Source of the DNA: Achatina immaculata
Lineage: Eukaryota > Mollusca > Gastropoda > Stylommatophora > Achatinidae
Direction: 5' to 3'
DNA length: 64,000 bases
NCBI GenBank assembly: GCA_009760885.1
Contig: CM019693.1
Span: 42,557,433 to 42,621,432, forward strand
Shown here one piece after another: positions 48,708 to 60,462 of the stretch; positions within the stretch are counted from its first letter, which is position 1; each line of letters starts with the position of its first letter. A model generated the notes under the pieces. The model saw only the letters and a program-made list of their open reading frames with translations, made no database searches and was not told the DNA's origin. Made by a program: the position numbers and the translations under genes.

Positions 48708-51700
48708 GTAAGTAGGTTATAGTTTACTGAAGATCATTTACAAAGGCTCAGAGCTTTTCATTCAGTCTGTTCATTGGATCATGAGTCATTGTTTAAAGAT
48801 GCTAAAGAGTAATTGAGTGTGACGTGTTTATTAGCCAGCGTAAGAAAATAAAATACATTTTACTTAAGCGTTTTTAAAATCAAATTTTATTGAAGTTTTC
48901 GTGTCGTTTTGTAATATCGTTGTTGTTGTTATGTGATAGTATTGTCGTTGTTTCTTCTTATCTGTCTGCTTCAGCCGTTATAATGACCGAATGATTGATA
49001 ATGTGGGATAAATGTTTGCAGCGTGTATTAGTATCAACTACATAGAGTCTTACACTGAACTGATGTTCTCTCTCTTTCAGACAAGATGAAATCACCAAAA
49101 CAGAATCACAGGTTCCAAAGTCAGCTGCTGAACTTGAGGAATTTGTTTTTTCGAAAGCCACATCTCGGGTAAGGATCTCTTCCACATTTAAAAAAATTTT
49201 ATTTCTGTGTTTAGTCAGTGGTGTTTTGGATCGACTAAAATTCTTTAGCTTTAGAAATGGGTACCTGACCCCTGAAAGGGAAAGTAAAGGCATCTCTAGT
49301 TTTGGAGTGTCTTAGTGGCCTTAAAGGTCACAACTGCATGTGGAAGTGCTGATCCACTCATCTAAATTGACTAGTTTTTGCCTACTTACATAATACTGAA
49401 AGAAAGTAATATTTATGAAGTAAAGGTGAAATGATTGTATTTAATCTGGTCTTTAAAAAAAAATTGAAAAAAATTTGTTTTGATGGAAAAATATAAGTAC
49501 ACTTTTACTTATAACTTGTACTCGGGTAATTTTGTGGGCCATATATAACCGCTGAATTTATTAAAGCAGGAGGAAAGGAGTGTGCAACAATCTATCATGC
49601 ACTATGTAAAAAGATATGGCATTCAGGTGTTTGGCCAAAAGAATGGAAAAGAACTGTATTCATACCACTGCCAAAAAAGGGTAACCTGAAATTATGCACC
49701 AACTACAGAACTGTTGCCCTGATTAGTCATGCCAGTAAAATTCTGTTAAAAATCATAATGGGTAGACTTCGAAAGAAAATAGAAGAAGAAGTCAATATGG
49801 TCCAAGCTGGCTTCAGGCAAGGAAGAGGATCAAGAGATCATATATTCAATCTAAGATTAATAATAGAGAAACGCAGGGAGTTTAATGTGAATCTATATTT
49901 ATCCTTTATAGACTACTCAAAGGCAATTTATTGTGTACAACACCAGAAACTTTGGGAAATAATGGAAAAAATGGGATTTCCAACACATTTGATACAATTT
50001 ACATCACTGCTGTATCTAGACCAACAAGCAGCAGTAAGAATAAATGGTGAAACAACAAGTTGGTTTGACATAAAACAAGGGGTCTGTCAGGGGTGCATAT
50101 TGTCACCCTACTTATTTAACTTGTATACTGAAAATATAATGAGGAATGTTAGAGAAGATGTAGACAAAGAATATTACGATGCCATAACAGTTGGAGGTTA
50201 TGAAATACCAGAGATTAGATATGCTGATGACACAGTATTGCTGTCCACAACACAAGAAGGAATGGAAAAACTAATTATGTCAGTCCGCAAGAACAGCGAA
50301 GAGCATAACCTCTATCTTAATGCAAAGAAAACTAAATTGATGACAACTGACAAAACAAACAAGGCAACTGAAATATGTATCAATGAGGAAAAATTGGAAG
50401 AAGTGGAGAGTTTTGAATATCTTGGATCACTACTAACTAATAATGGAGATACAATGAGGGAAATTAAAAGGAGGACATCTATTGCTCTTCAGAAAGTAAA
50501 ACAAATAAAGAATCTGTGGAGAGGAGCAGACAGAACCACAAAAATAAGATTTTTAAGGGCATGCATCTTTCCCATCGCAACATATGCCTGTGAGACCTGG
50601 ACACTTAACAAAACAGCTGAGAAACACATAAATGCCTTTGAATGTAAATGCTACAGAAGAGTTCTCCAAATATCGTGGACACAAAAAAGAACAAATATAT
50701 CTATACTACAAGAGCTTAATATTGAAGAAGGCTGGCTAGTAAAGAGGATTAAAGAGAGAAAACTGAAATATTTTGGACACATTAAACGTCATGATAATTT
50801 AGAGAAGACCGTATTGGAAGGATACATAATGGGAAAAAGAAAAAGAGGAAGACCGAAACGAAGATGGCTGCAAAACATCGTTGACGATCTGGAAATGGAT
50901 GCAGCAGCAGCAGGCCATCTTGCTCACAACCGAGAGGCCTACAGGAGTGCTGTTTGGGAGGCAAAGTTCCGCAAGGGACATGCAAAGGAATGAATGAATG
51001 ATATAACTTGTATTCCAGAAACTCTGTGGGTCATTAGATGGACACCTCTGATCCAGTGTGATAAATAGGCACTAACACCATATTCCCTAGGTGCCTCTAT
51101 AGCAAGATGGGGCTACCTATGCCTGCCTGATCCAGACATAAATGTTTACTAGGGCTTGTTAAGAGGCAAACCTGAACATTGTGTTGTAAAAATATGCCGA
51201 AAGTAGAAGCACAAGAGGATGACAACTGTAAATATGGACTGCTGCCATCAAGAAATGGTCATGTGACATGTGGAATATCAAGCAGAAAAAGGATGAACTA
51301 GAGATCTGTTGCATCTGATTTTTGTTTTAGAGGCAGCACAAGAAAATGAGATGTATATTCTTGAATATGCTATCATAGCATAAAGATGTATATTCTTGAA
51401 TATGCTATCATAGCATAAAGATGTATATTCTTGAATATGCTATCATAGCATAAAGATGTATATTCTTGAATATGCTCTCATAGCATAAAGATGTATATTC
51501 TTGAATATGCTATCATAGCATAAAGATGTATATTCTTGAATATGGTCTCATGCTGTCATAGCGTAAAGATGTATATTCTTGAATATGCGCTCATAGCATA
51601 AAATAAAAAAAAGCTCATATAGCATACAAAAAGCTCATACAAGCACATTAGTAAAGCACTGATATTTCCGTGAGTTTCATATGTTGCATTGTATTTTTTT

Positions 51701-54700
51701 TTTTTTTTCCCTGCTGATTTCCAAGAGTTTTAGCACATGAAAGTGTGATAAGGCCTGACACTGACCCCGTCACACTTTCATGTGCTGAAGTGTGGGCCTA
51801 ACACCATATCCCAAAAGTGCCTTAACAGCAAGGAAATGAGGATTTTACTAATTTTCTACAGCTTTGTAATGTGAGATCCCCGTCCCCACAGTTCTTGTTT
51901 GTTTGTTTATTCATGATTATCAGAGAAAGATAAGATGAAAACATGTGTGATTTAACTGTAGTTTTATTTCTTTTGGCATCTGAGTAGCAAAATGGTTAGT
52001 GCACTAGTTTCTCATGGCAAAGGTCGGGTGTTTGAATCTGACTGGAAGCGCCTCAGTCACCCAGCTGTGGAAATGGGTACCCAACTTCTTCTGGAGCTGG
52101 GAAAGGAAAGGCAGCCAAGCACGATGCTGACCACATCACCCTCTAGTGTGCTGACAGGTCAAGGAAAATATGGTCTCTAACACCATATCATTATATGCCC
52201 CTGTAACCATAATCAGAGACTGGCATTCCCATGTGTGCTCCACCTTCTGTTCCAACACCCACTGAAACGTTCGTCTGCTGATGGAGCTAGTCACGCACTG
52301 GTTGTGGGTAATATGTGCTAAATCACTTCTTTCACAAAAATGTCACTTCCCCTCTTCTCCCCCACTTCATTCATCCCCCTGATGTGATTGCTGTCATTCA
52401 GCCCGATGTCGTCTTGCATACACACCCTATCCAAGGTGGCTCTTGCAATCTCCTCCTTGTCCATTCTTAAGGTTTCCGTGAGTTAATGCCATGCCTGCCA
52501 GCTTGTCTGCTTTCTAGTTGTCTTTGACTCCTGCATGACACAGGCGGTACATCAGCATCTATGTGCTTCTATGGCATGGCGGGCTTTACCTTTATCTTAC
52601 CTTTACATTTCTGTTGTATAAAAAGCTGTGATACTAATCACTTTACACATAACCAGTGTTATTAATTGTGATGACTCCATGAACTAAACTTTCAACCAGT
52701 GCTGTTGATAGTGATGATTTCCCTGTCTTCATATATCCACAAGAAAATTCCTCCCCCCCCCCACAAAAAAAAACCTTTGCAAAGAAAACTCCAGTGAGAG
52801 GCTTTTTAGGAGTCTCAAACATGATAGACTTGAGATACATCCTGTTAGCATTGGAACTCTGAGATATAGCCTGTTAACAGTAGAACTCTGAGATACAGCC
52901 TTTTAACAGTGGAACTCTGAGATACAGCTTGTTAATAGTGGAACTCTGAGATACAGCCTGTTAACAGTGGAACTCTGAGATATAACCTGTTAGCAGTGGA
53001 ACTCTGAGATACAGCCTGTTAACAGTGGAACTCTGAGATACAGCCTGTTAACAATGGAACTCTGTGATAAAGTAATGGTTCAGTACTGTTAATGTCAGCA
53101 CAAATGCCTCTCTTCTCATGAGTTACATGGTAAAACCATTAGAGTTTTGTCTATCACCACACATCTGCATTTTTAAGAAATCTTCCTCCATCTGGTTATT
53201 GGTTTGCAGCCATATTTTATTTATTTATACATTCACATATGTGTGCCATTTGTATTTCTGTATATTTTTTCTTTTTCAGAAAAGTTACCTGGATCTTGTT
53301 GCCAGAATTTTGATCTACGTGGCTGAATTCAGTAAGTGCCTACATACAAGGTGTTTCATAATGATGGGATGCATTTATTTCTTATTTACAAGAGTGTAGG
53401 TAAATTTATTGTATTTCAAAAAGTCTGACCTTTGGAGTTAATGCTGGTCTGTTTCTAGTCATTGATCCTTGCTGATGTCTCCAAGAAAACCCACAGATCT
53501 TACTGCAGTGTAAAAGTAACAGTGTGTCTGTGCAGTCTTCTTCTTCTTCTTCGTTCGCCTCTACCACCAAAACCGCACTGTGATCCTACTGAATTTACGC
53601 CTGTGGTCCTCGTTAAGTCCCGTGGTCTCCCGTGTGGTTCAGAGTATCACAGGGCTTTAGCCTGTATTCTTGGTGGGACTCTGAAGCGGATTGCGTGACA
53701 CCGTGGTTTTCGTTCCACCAGTTTAGTTTAGAGTTGGACTTTCTCACCGGAAGACCTCGACGTGTTTAGGATATCAGTGCATCCCCGCTGGGTGAGAGGT
53801 GGTAGCCCACTTAGGCCAGAGTTGGACTTTCTCACCGGAAAACCTCGACGTGTTTTGAGATACCAGTGTATCACCGCCGGGTGAGAGGTGGTTGCCCATC
53901 CAGTCCAGAGTTGGACTTTCTCACCGGAAAACCTCAGCGTGATTCTATCTATCTATGCCTCTGACCCCTCGTGGAGCATAGGCCGCCAACAAGAGCTCGC
54001 CAGGCAGTTTGGTCCTGGGCCACTCTTTCCAACTGTCTCCATGTCTGGTTCATTATTTTGATGTCCGTGTCCAGACTTCGGCGCCAGGAGTTCCTTGGTC
54101 TCCCTCTCCTCCTTTTACCCTGTGGGTTCCATGTTAGGGCTTGCCTTGTAGTGCTGGATGTGGATTTCCGTAGGGTGTGTCCGATCCATTCCCATCTTCT
54201 TCGTAGGATGTCGTCTTCCACCGGTTGCTGGCCTGTTCGCTGCTGCAGTTCTTGGTTACTTATGGTATCTGGCCATCGTATTTGTAGAATCCTTCTAAGG
54301 CATATGTTAATAAATGTCTGGATTCATTTCATGATCGTAACGGTAGTTCTCCAAGTTTCTGAACCATATAGCAGAATGGGCTTTATCATGGTGTTAAATA
54401 CTCTGATCTTCAATTTAATTGACAAGGCTGAAGTTCCCCATATTTTCTTCATCTGATGGAATTTTACTCTTGCCTTGCCCATTCTTGCTTTTACATCAGT
54501 TTCTGTTCCACCCTGCTTGTCTATCACACTTCCCAGATAAGTAAACTTTTCAACCTCTTCCAGTTCCTCTCCTTCCAATATAATGGGCATTTCGTTGACC
54601 TCATTTACTCTAAGAACTTTACTCTTTCACTTGTGGATGGTAAGGCCTAATCTTGAAGAATTTTCTGCCACTAATATGGTTTTCTCTTGCATCTGTTGCT

Positions 54701-57576
54701 TAGTCTGGGAGAGAAGTGCCAGGTCGTCAGCAAAGTCTAGGTCGTCAAGTTGAGTCCAGAGCATCCACTGAATACCATTTCTCCTATTTTCTGTTGATTT
54801 TCTCATAATCCAATCTATGGCCAGGATAAATTGAAATGGTGACAGCAGGCATCCCTGTCTCACTCCGGTGTTAACTTGAAAGGCATCTGTTAGTTGCTGT
54901 CCATGGATTACCCTACATGTCATCCCTTCATAGGAGTTTTTAATGGTGGTGGTAATCTTCTCCGGTATTCCGTAGTGTCTCAACAGCTTCCATAGGGTCT
55001 GTCTGTCGACGCTGTCTAAAGCCTTCTCATAGTCGATAAAATTGACATAGAGGGGTGAGTTCCACTCCAGTGATTGTTCTACAATGATATGTAATGTTAC
55101 TATTTGGTCTGTACAGGATCTGTTCTTCCGGAATCCTGCTTGTTGGTCCCTGAGTTGTGGATCTACCGCGTCCTTTATCCTATTTAAAAGAACTCGGTTG
55201 AGTACCTTTCCTGGTATTGATAGCAGTGTTATACCTCTGTAGTTGGAGCAGGAGCTCAAGTCACCTTTCTTAGGTAGCTTGACAAGGTAACCTTCTTTCC
55301 ACTCTTCGAGTCTCCGACTTCAGCATTTTGTGGTCGTGGCCGCTACCCTTCCTAGTTGTGACCAGGATGAAGCTTTTGTCCAGGAGGATGAATCCTCGCC
55401 ACTAGTGACTTCCACCCATGGGTTGAGCCGGTTTAGGCCCAGTATGGGCGTGTTTGGGATGTGACCGACCTCTAGAGCAGAGGTACTGTGACATGCGTAG
55501 CCTTCAAGATTCACCCCTGGTGTGAGCTGGTTTAGGCATAATTCACCAGTATGGATGTATATCAGGCGTGACCGACCTCTAGAGCAGAGGTGGCATGACA
55601 TGTCTAGCCATCAAGTTCCACCCCTGGTGTGTGCTGGTTTAGGCAAATTTCACCAGTGTAGGTATATTTAGGACGTGGCCAGCCTCTAGAGCAGAGGCGC
55701 CGTGGTATGTGTAGCTCTCGCAGCGATACTACTGGACATACCAATTAAATTTCACTTTATCCTTTCCATCACCTTTTTGTCTGTGCAGTGACTCATGTGT
55801 CTGTGCTTGGTCCTTACTTTTCTGAGGATGAACATGTGCAGCCAAAACATTTGCTGCTGAGTGTTAAAACCACATGCTAATCAAATTCTTCGTTCCTGAT
55901 TTACAACATTTTGGTTGTACACAAATAGCATTTCCCATGATGCCTCATTTCCCAATTTGGTGATGTCCATTAACTGTCCAAATCACTGGATCTAACCACA
56001 CTGGACTATTTCCTGTGGGGTTATCTAAAGGACAAGGTGTGCATTGAGAAGCCTCGTACAGCTCTGGAAATCAAGCAAAGCATCTGGAGGGAAACAGCGT
56101 CCATTTCATCTGATATGCTGCACCACGCTGTGATGGGAATGATAAATAGAGCCAAAGAATGTTTTCTTCAAGGTGATGAACATCTAGGGGATATGATATT
56201 TAAACCTTAGACATTTTTGTGAACTCCTGTATCTTGGGTATGGATTACACACATTCTTTATTAAATATGTTTGTTTCAGTCCTAGATAATTGTGTCCCAC
56301 TAATATGAAACACTCTATGGAATGAAATATTTGTAGTATTCAGAACTAGGTGAAAAATCTAGTTTTAATTGAAATGGACATTAATCTATATAAATTTCTG
56401 TGTGAAATAGTGTGTTTTTGCGTACGTTTATGCTGAGATGTAATTAAAGGATCAATCAGTGATGTGCAAGCAGTAGATCTTTCATTTCACTTTTAAAGTT
56501 GCTTTGCTATTTTTTTCATTATTTTATGTATTAGTAGAGTTTTGTTTTTTTTTATATTTCCACAGTTATGATTCTTTGACCTCACTTTCAGTTTCTTGCT
56601 AGAAGTTCCAGAGCAAGTTATATAAAATAGCTTGCATAAAATATAATAACTCATTTTTCCATTCCTGGGCCACAGGTTTGAAGTTTGTATTTCTCTCGCA
56701 ATATTTAAAGTGGCATTAGTTATTGCTGTCATGCTGTTTTGTTTCTTTGGTTTTTTTTTAATGAGTCAGTCATATACTCACCCTATTGATGGTTTTCTCT
56801 ATGTTTGTGCTTTAGCCAAATTTCTTATGCCTCCAGCGCAGTCACATTGGCAGTTATCAGAGAGTGTAGATCTGCATAGGTTTGGCACTCTTGTGATATG
56901 TTTTCTAGAGTCTTTGATAATTTCCATAATTTTAGATTAAAAGTGCCCTATTTTTGCTATTTAATTAAATTTCATTGTCTTAATTTCATTTCTTGTGTTG
57001 TCTCCTTCCTCAGATATCTTTCAGTGTTAACAAAGAGAGGTCTTGGCAAGCTTTTATGATTTATGTGGCATTCTGCTGGGTGGTAACATGGCCTAACCAT
57101 TTGACTTGTTTCTGAGTGTTATGTAGTATTGGTGTTATGTCAACCCTTGCCCCGATGGTGTCGTTTCTGATTTAGTCTCTTCTTGTTACATCTGGTATTT
57201 TGAAACTCATTTTATCTAAAACTTCACTGACTGCCAAAACTTTTTATCTTCTTGAGCAAAAGTAAATTGTGGCCTTTCTACCAGACATCAGCAAAAGCTG
57301 TTTTCATTAAGTAATGAAATCATTCATTTTCAACTTTTTGTTTATTTTTTTTCCCCCCATTTATTCTGTAGTTTCGCATCTGTTTCCCATGTTTCACTTT
57401 TCACTCTGTTTTCCATGTTTCACTTTTCACTCTGTTTCCCGTGTTTCACTTTTCACTCTGTTTCTTATTGATTTTTCATCTCATGATCTTGTTTAGACAA
57501 AAAGAAAGAAAAGAAGGAAACAGAAGGAGGCAAGGCAGAGGATGAGGAAAAGCAAGAAGAGAAACAGGATTCCTGA
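48580..57576 (+). CDS. Small KIX-only protein, MED15 paralogue (gene span to first copy of last exon)
   Basis: Four coding exons (48580-48707, 49081-49168, 53280-53331, 57497-57576) give about 115 residues. Residues 1-29 are an acidic, T/E/K-rich leader, 30-89 a KIX domain, and 90-115 a highly charged K/E tail. KIX aligns with MED15 of the same window without gaps over about 58 residues (about 25 identical by eye): DW...R.K.V.R, then EE.VF.KA..R, then YLDLVAR. All three introns fall at the same positions and phases (2, 0, 1) as in MED15. There is no linker and no Mediator-association region. By family, KIX binds activator helices, so a free KIX might compete with MED15; that is inference. The start is supported by an in-frame TAG 21 bases upstream. 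I know of no established name for it. Confidence 0.85.
49081..49168 (+). CDS. KIX-only gene exon 2
   Basis: 88 bp, phase 2 to phase 0, acceptor CTCTCTTTCAG, donor GTAAGG. It includes QVPKSAAELEEFVFSKATSR, aligning with the same exon of MED15 (10 of 29 identical by eye) at identical length. Confidence 0.87.
49550..51000 (+). mobile_element. RTE-like LINE, 5'-truncated, RT frame intact through its length
   Basis: The inserted segment is open from 49551 to TGA at 50994 (about 480 codons), though it lacks the endonuclease and 5' half. It encodes IPLPKKGN, QAGFRQGRG, FIDYSKA, QGCILSPYLFNLY, RYADDTVLLS, YACETWTLNK and GKRKRGRPKRRW. The tail is AATGAATGAATG, with target-site duplication ATATAAC at 49543-49549 and 51001-51007. 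The intact frame suggests a recent insertion. In intron 2 of the KIX-only gene. Confidence 0.93.
51350..51605. repeat. 35-bp tandem repeat with two dyads per unit (about 7 copies)
   Basis: The unit is AGATGTATATTCTTGAATAT plus GCTATCATAGCATAA. ATATTC-TT-GAATAT and TATGCTA-TCA-TAGCATA are perfect short inverted repeats. In KIX-only gene intron 2. Confidence 0.93.
51976..52195 (+). mobile_element. tRNA-derived SINE-like element
   Basis: The head resembles an internal Pol III promoter: TAGCAAAATGGTTAGTGC (A box) and GGGTGTTTGAATCTGAC (B box), about 35 bp apart. It is followed by a body with AAATGGGTACCCAACTTCTT and a tail ending AACACCATATCATTATATGC. Related tail pieces occur at about 49258 and 51075. 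The tRNA of origin is not identifiable by eye. Confidence 0.6.
52838..53070. repeat. 29-30-bp tandem repeat (about 8 copies)
   Basis: The unit is GGAACTCTGAGATACAGCCT plus GTTAACAGT. About 210 bp before KIX-only gene exon 3. Confidence 0.92.
53280..53331 (+). CDS. KIX-only gene exon 3
   Basis: 52 bp, phase 0 to phase 1, acceptor TCTTTTTCAG, donor GTAAGT. It encodes KSYLDLVARILIYVAEF, against DEYLDLVARVLLTV in MED15 exon 3 (9 of the first 14 identical). Confidence 0.9.
53560..55735. repeat. Interspersed repeat, copy 2, split by LINE insertion
   Basis: Left part 53560-53942 contains three tandem copies (about 85 bp) of a block with TTGGACTTTCTCACCGGAA. Right part 55310-55735 contains repeated ACCTCTAGAGCAGAGG blocks. 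The LINE at 53943-55309 separates them. In KIX-only gene intron 3. Confidence 0.75.
53943..55309 (-). mobile_element. 5'-truncated LINE nested in an interspersed repeat
   Basis: Minus-strand RT pieces: 55259-54627 (NYRGITLL, QAGFRKNRSCTDQI, FIDYEKALDSVDR, GVRQGCLLSPF, DFADDLALLS), 54590-54324 and 54221-53949 (RRRWEWIGHTLRK, KRRRGRPRNSWRR). The 3' side ends with a TATC repeat. It has frame breaks and is not functional. It interrupts the repeat at 53560-55735. Confidence 0.9.
55736..56894. other. KIX-only gene intron 3, right part: decayed transposon debris at most
   Basis: Around 55980-56180 a plus-strand frame reads DYFLWGYLKDKV and SDMLHHAVM, resembling the C-terminus of a mariner-type transposase, but without ends or catalytic motifs. 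The rest is AT-rich. Confidence 0.45.
56990..57290 (-). mobile_element. Decayed LINE RT 3' fragment (also in copies 2 and 3, about 58625 and 59925)
   Basis: The minus strand translates with one stop to IRNDTIGARVDITPILHNTQ and then KQVKWLGHV, the form of an RT C-terminus (RN..IR..L...PI......QLKWFGHV). Not functional. Confidence 0.55.
57497..57576 (+). CDS. KIX-only gene last coding exon, copy 1
   Basis: 80 coding bp entered in phase 1, encoding NKKKEKKETEGGKAEDEEKQ then EEKQDS and TGA. The lysine start parallels DKDKK at the start of MED15 exon 4. Seven bases after the stop, ATA|GTGAGT is a strong donor, implying a 3'-UTR intron and a further non-coding exon downstream. Confidence 0.8.
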
Positions 57577-57689
57577 CCTCATAGTGAGTAATTATGTGAA
57601 GATACTCTTGTGATTAATTCACTTGAACAGAGTGATCAAGATCACTTTTTAAGGTCGTTTGTAATGCATTCACATCTGATTATATTTCA

Positions 57690-57953
57690 TCACTGACCCA
57701 TCCTAACTGGGAAGTTTCTTCTTCTCCTTCTTTTTTCATTGAACACTTTCCAGGCATCACCTTGGACATCTGCTGCTTGTCTTAGGCTGTCAAGATCACC
57801 AAACGGCCTGTCAAGGATTGGTACAGGTGATGGCCAAAAGAGCTGTATGGGTTCTTCAAACAAAGGGTGGTCCTGTAACAGGTGCTGGGCTGTCATTTTG
57901 TCGGTACCACAGATGCATTCGTCTGTTGTGCCTATCTTGAGTCTGTTAAACAT
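57690..57953 (-). mobile_element. LINE C-terminal zinc-finger-like fragment, copy 1 (others 59303-59566, 60583-60846)
   Basis: 87 codons on the minus strand with FNRLKIGTTDECICGTDKMT and AQHLLQDHPLF, the Cys-X-Cys...His...His layout seen at the C-terminal end of RNase H-bearing LINEs (jockey/I type). Conserved in the three copies with few changes, as expected from recent triplication. Confidence 0.6.
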
Positions 57954-59102
57954 GTGATGTCTCAGTCTGTTGTGCCCTGTTCTGATTCTAAAGATCTTGA
58001 CCTGTTCTTCTTGGCTGAGCTGCTAGTGGGCATCATTCTTCTGGTGTCCGGGATGTTCTTTTTACTGGGAAGTTTAATTTTCATCTTTACACCTTTTGGC
58101 TTCTATTAAGGCTAAATGAACAATTCTGAAATATGGCTTATGAAATGTTTATGAAGAAGTCTGTACAAAACAGAATCATAGAAAAGTAGTTAGAAAATAG
58201 AAATTTTTACTTGGAAAAAATTATTGGGAATAGAGTGGGAAATTTACAATAATATGCATGTGCATATGCACAGAGTATATACATACACACCTGTCTTGTC
58301 TTGTTTCCTTCCTCATGTACCTTTCAGTGTTGAGGGAGGCAAATGGACTTATTGACAGGGCTCAATGTCTTTGTATAATAGGATGTTTAAGGTTTCTGTT
58401 ATTTCCTCCATCTACTTCCTTCATGAGTGGCCTCACACACAAGCAGATATACATTCAGTAAGAGAGACTAACACATTAGCTACTGTAAGACTCAACAGCA
58501 TGACACAGGAGTACATTTACTATTAAGATATGTTTTCTAGAGTCTTTGATAATTTCCATAATTTTAGATTAAAAGTGCCCTATTTTTGCTATTTAATTAA
58601 ATTTCATTGTCTTAATTTCATTTCTTGTCTTGTCTCCTTCCTCAGATATCTTTCAGTGTTAACAAAGAGAGGTCTTGGCAAGCTTTTATGATTTCTGTGG
58701 CATTCTGCTGGGTGGTAACATGGCCTAACCATTTGACTTGTTTCTGAGTGTTATGTAGTATTGGTGTTATGTCAACCCTTGCCCCAATGGTGTCGTTTCT
58801 GATTTAGTCTCTTCTTGTTACATCTGGTATTTTGAAACTCATTTTATCTAAAACTTCACTGACTGCCAAAACTTTTTATCTTCTTGAGCAAAAGTAAATT
58901 GTGGCCTTTCTACCAGACATCAGCAAAAGCTGTTTTCATTAAGTAATGAAATCATTCATTTTCAACTTTTTGTTTATTTTTTTTCCCCCCATTTATTCTG
59001 TAGTTTCGCATCTGTTTTCCATGTTTTACTTTTCACTCTGTTTCCCGCGTTTCACTTTTCACTCTGTTTCTTATTGATTTTTCATCTCATGATCTTGTTT
59101 AG

Positions 59103-59182
59103 ACAAAAAGAAAGAAAAGAAGGAAACAGAAGGAGGCAAGGCAGAGGATGAGGAAAAGCAAGAAGAGAAACAGGATTCCTGA
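59103..59182 (+). CDS. KIX-only gene last coding exon, copy 2
   Basis: The 80 coding bases appear identical to the copy at 57497-57576, with the same acceptor (TTGTTTAG) and the same ATA|GTGAGT donor after the stop. It could replace copy 1 by alternative splicing without changing the protein. If spliced after copy 1 it would be 3' UTR. Confidence 0.65.
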
Positions 59183-60382
59183 CCTCATAGTGAGTAATTA
59201 TGTGAAGATACTGAGTACTGTTGTGATTAATTCACTTGAACAGAGTGATCAAGATCACTTTTTAAGGTCGTTTGTAACGCATTCACATCTGATTATATTT
59301 CATCACTGACCCACCCTAACTGGGAAGTTTCTTCTTCTCCTTCTTTTTTCATTGAACACTTTCCAGGCATCACCTTGGACATCTGCTGCTTGTCTTAGGC
59401 TGTCAAGATCACCAAACAGCCTGTCAAGGATTGGTACAGGTGATGGCCAAAAGAGCTGTCTGGGTTCTTCAAACAAAGGGTGGTCCTGTAACAGGTGCTG
59501 GGCTGCCATTTTGTCGGTACCACAGATGCATTCGTCTGTTGTGCCTATCTTGAGTCTGTTAAACATGTGATGTCTCAGTCTGTTGTGCCTTGTTCTGATT
59601 CTAAAGATCTTGACCTGTTCTTCTTGGCTGAGCTGCTAGTGGGCATCATTCTTCTGGTGTCTGGGATGTTCTTTTTACTGGGAAGTTTAATTTTCATCTT
59701 TACACCTTTTGGCTTCTATTAAGGTTAAATGAACAATTCTGAAATATGGTTTATGAAATGTTTATGAAGAAGTCTGTACAAAACAGAATCATAGAAAAGT
59801 AGTTAGAAAATAGAAATTTTTACTTGGAAAAAATTATTGGGAATAGAGTGGGAAATTTACAATAATATGCATGTGCATATGCACAGAGTATATACATACA
59901 CACCTGTCTTGTCTTGTTTCCTTCCTCAGATATCTTTCAGTGTTAACAAAGAGAGGTCTTGGCAATTTTATGATTTCTGGCATTCTGCTGGGTGGTAACA
60001 TGGCCTAACCATTTGACTTGTTTCTGAGTGTTATGTAGTATTGGTGTTATGTCAACCCTTGCCCCAATGGTGTCGTTTCTGATTTAGTCTCTTCTTGTTA
60101 CATCTGGTATTTTGAAACTCATTTTATCTAAAACTTCACTGACTGCCAAAACTTTTTATCTTCTTGAGCAAAAGTAAATTGTGGCCTTTCTACCAGACAT
60201 CAGCAAAAGCTGTTTTCATTAAGTAATGAAATCATTCATTTTCAACTTTTTGTTTATTTTTTTTCCCCCCATTTATTCTGTAGTTTCGCATCTGTTTTCC
60301 ATGTTTTACTTTTCACTCTGTTTCCCGCGTTTCACTTTTCACTCTGTTTCTTATTGATTTTTCATCTCATGATCTTGTTTAG

Positions 60383-60462
60383 ACAAAAAGAAAGAAAAGA
60401 AGGAAACAGAAGGAGGCAAGGCAGAGGATGAGGAAAAGCAAGAAGAGAAACAGGATTCCTGA
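60383..60462 (+). CDS. KIX-only gene last coding exon, copy 3
   Basis: Third copy, again identical in the 80 coding bases and splice signals. It sits 1280 bp after copy 2. Its neighbourhood is closer to copy 2 than to copy 1 (shared TTTTCCATGTTTTAC and CCGCGTTTC variants), so copies 2 and 3 separated most recently. Confidence 0.65.
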
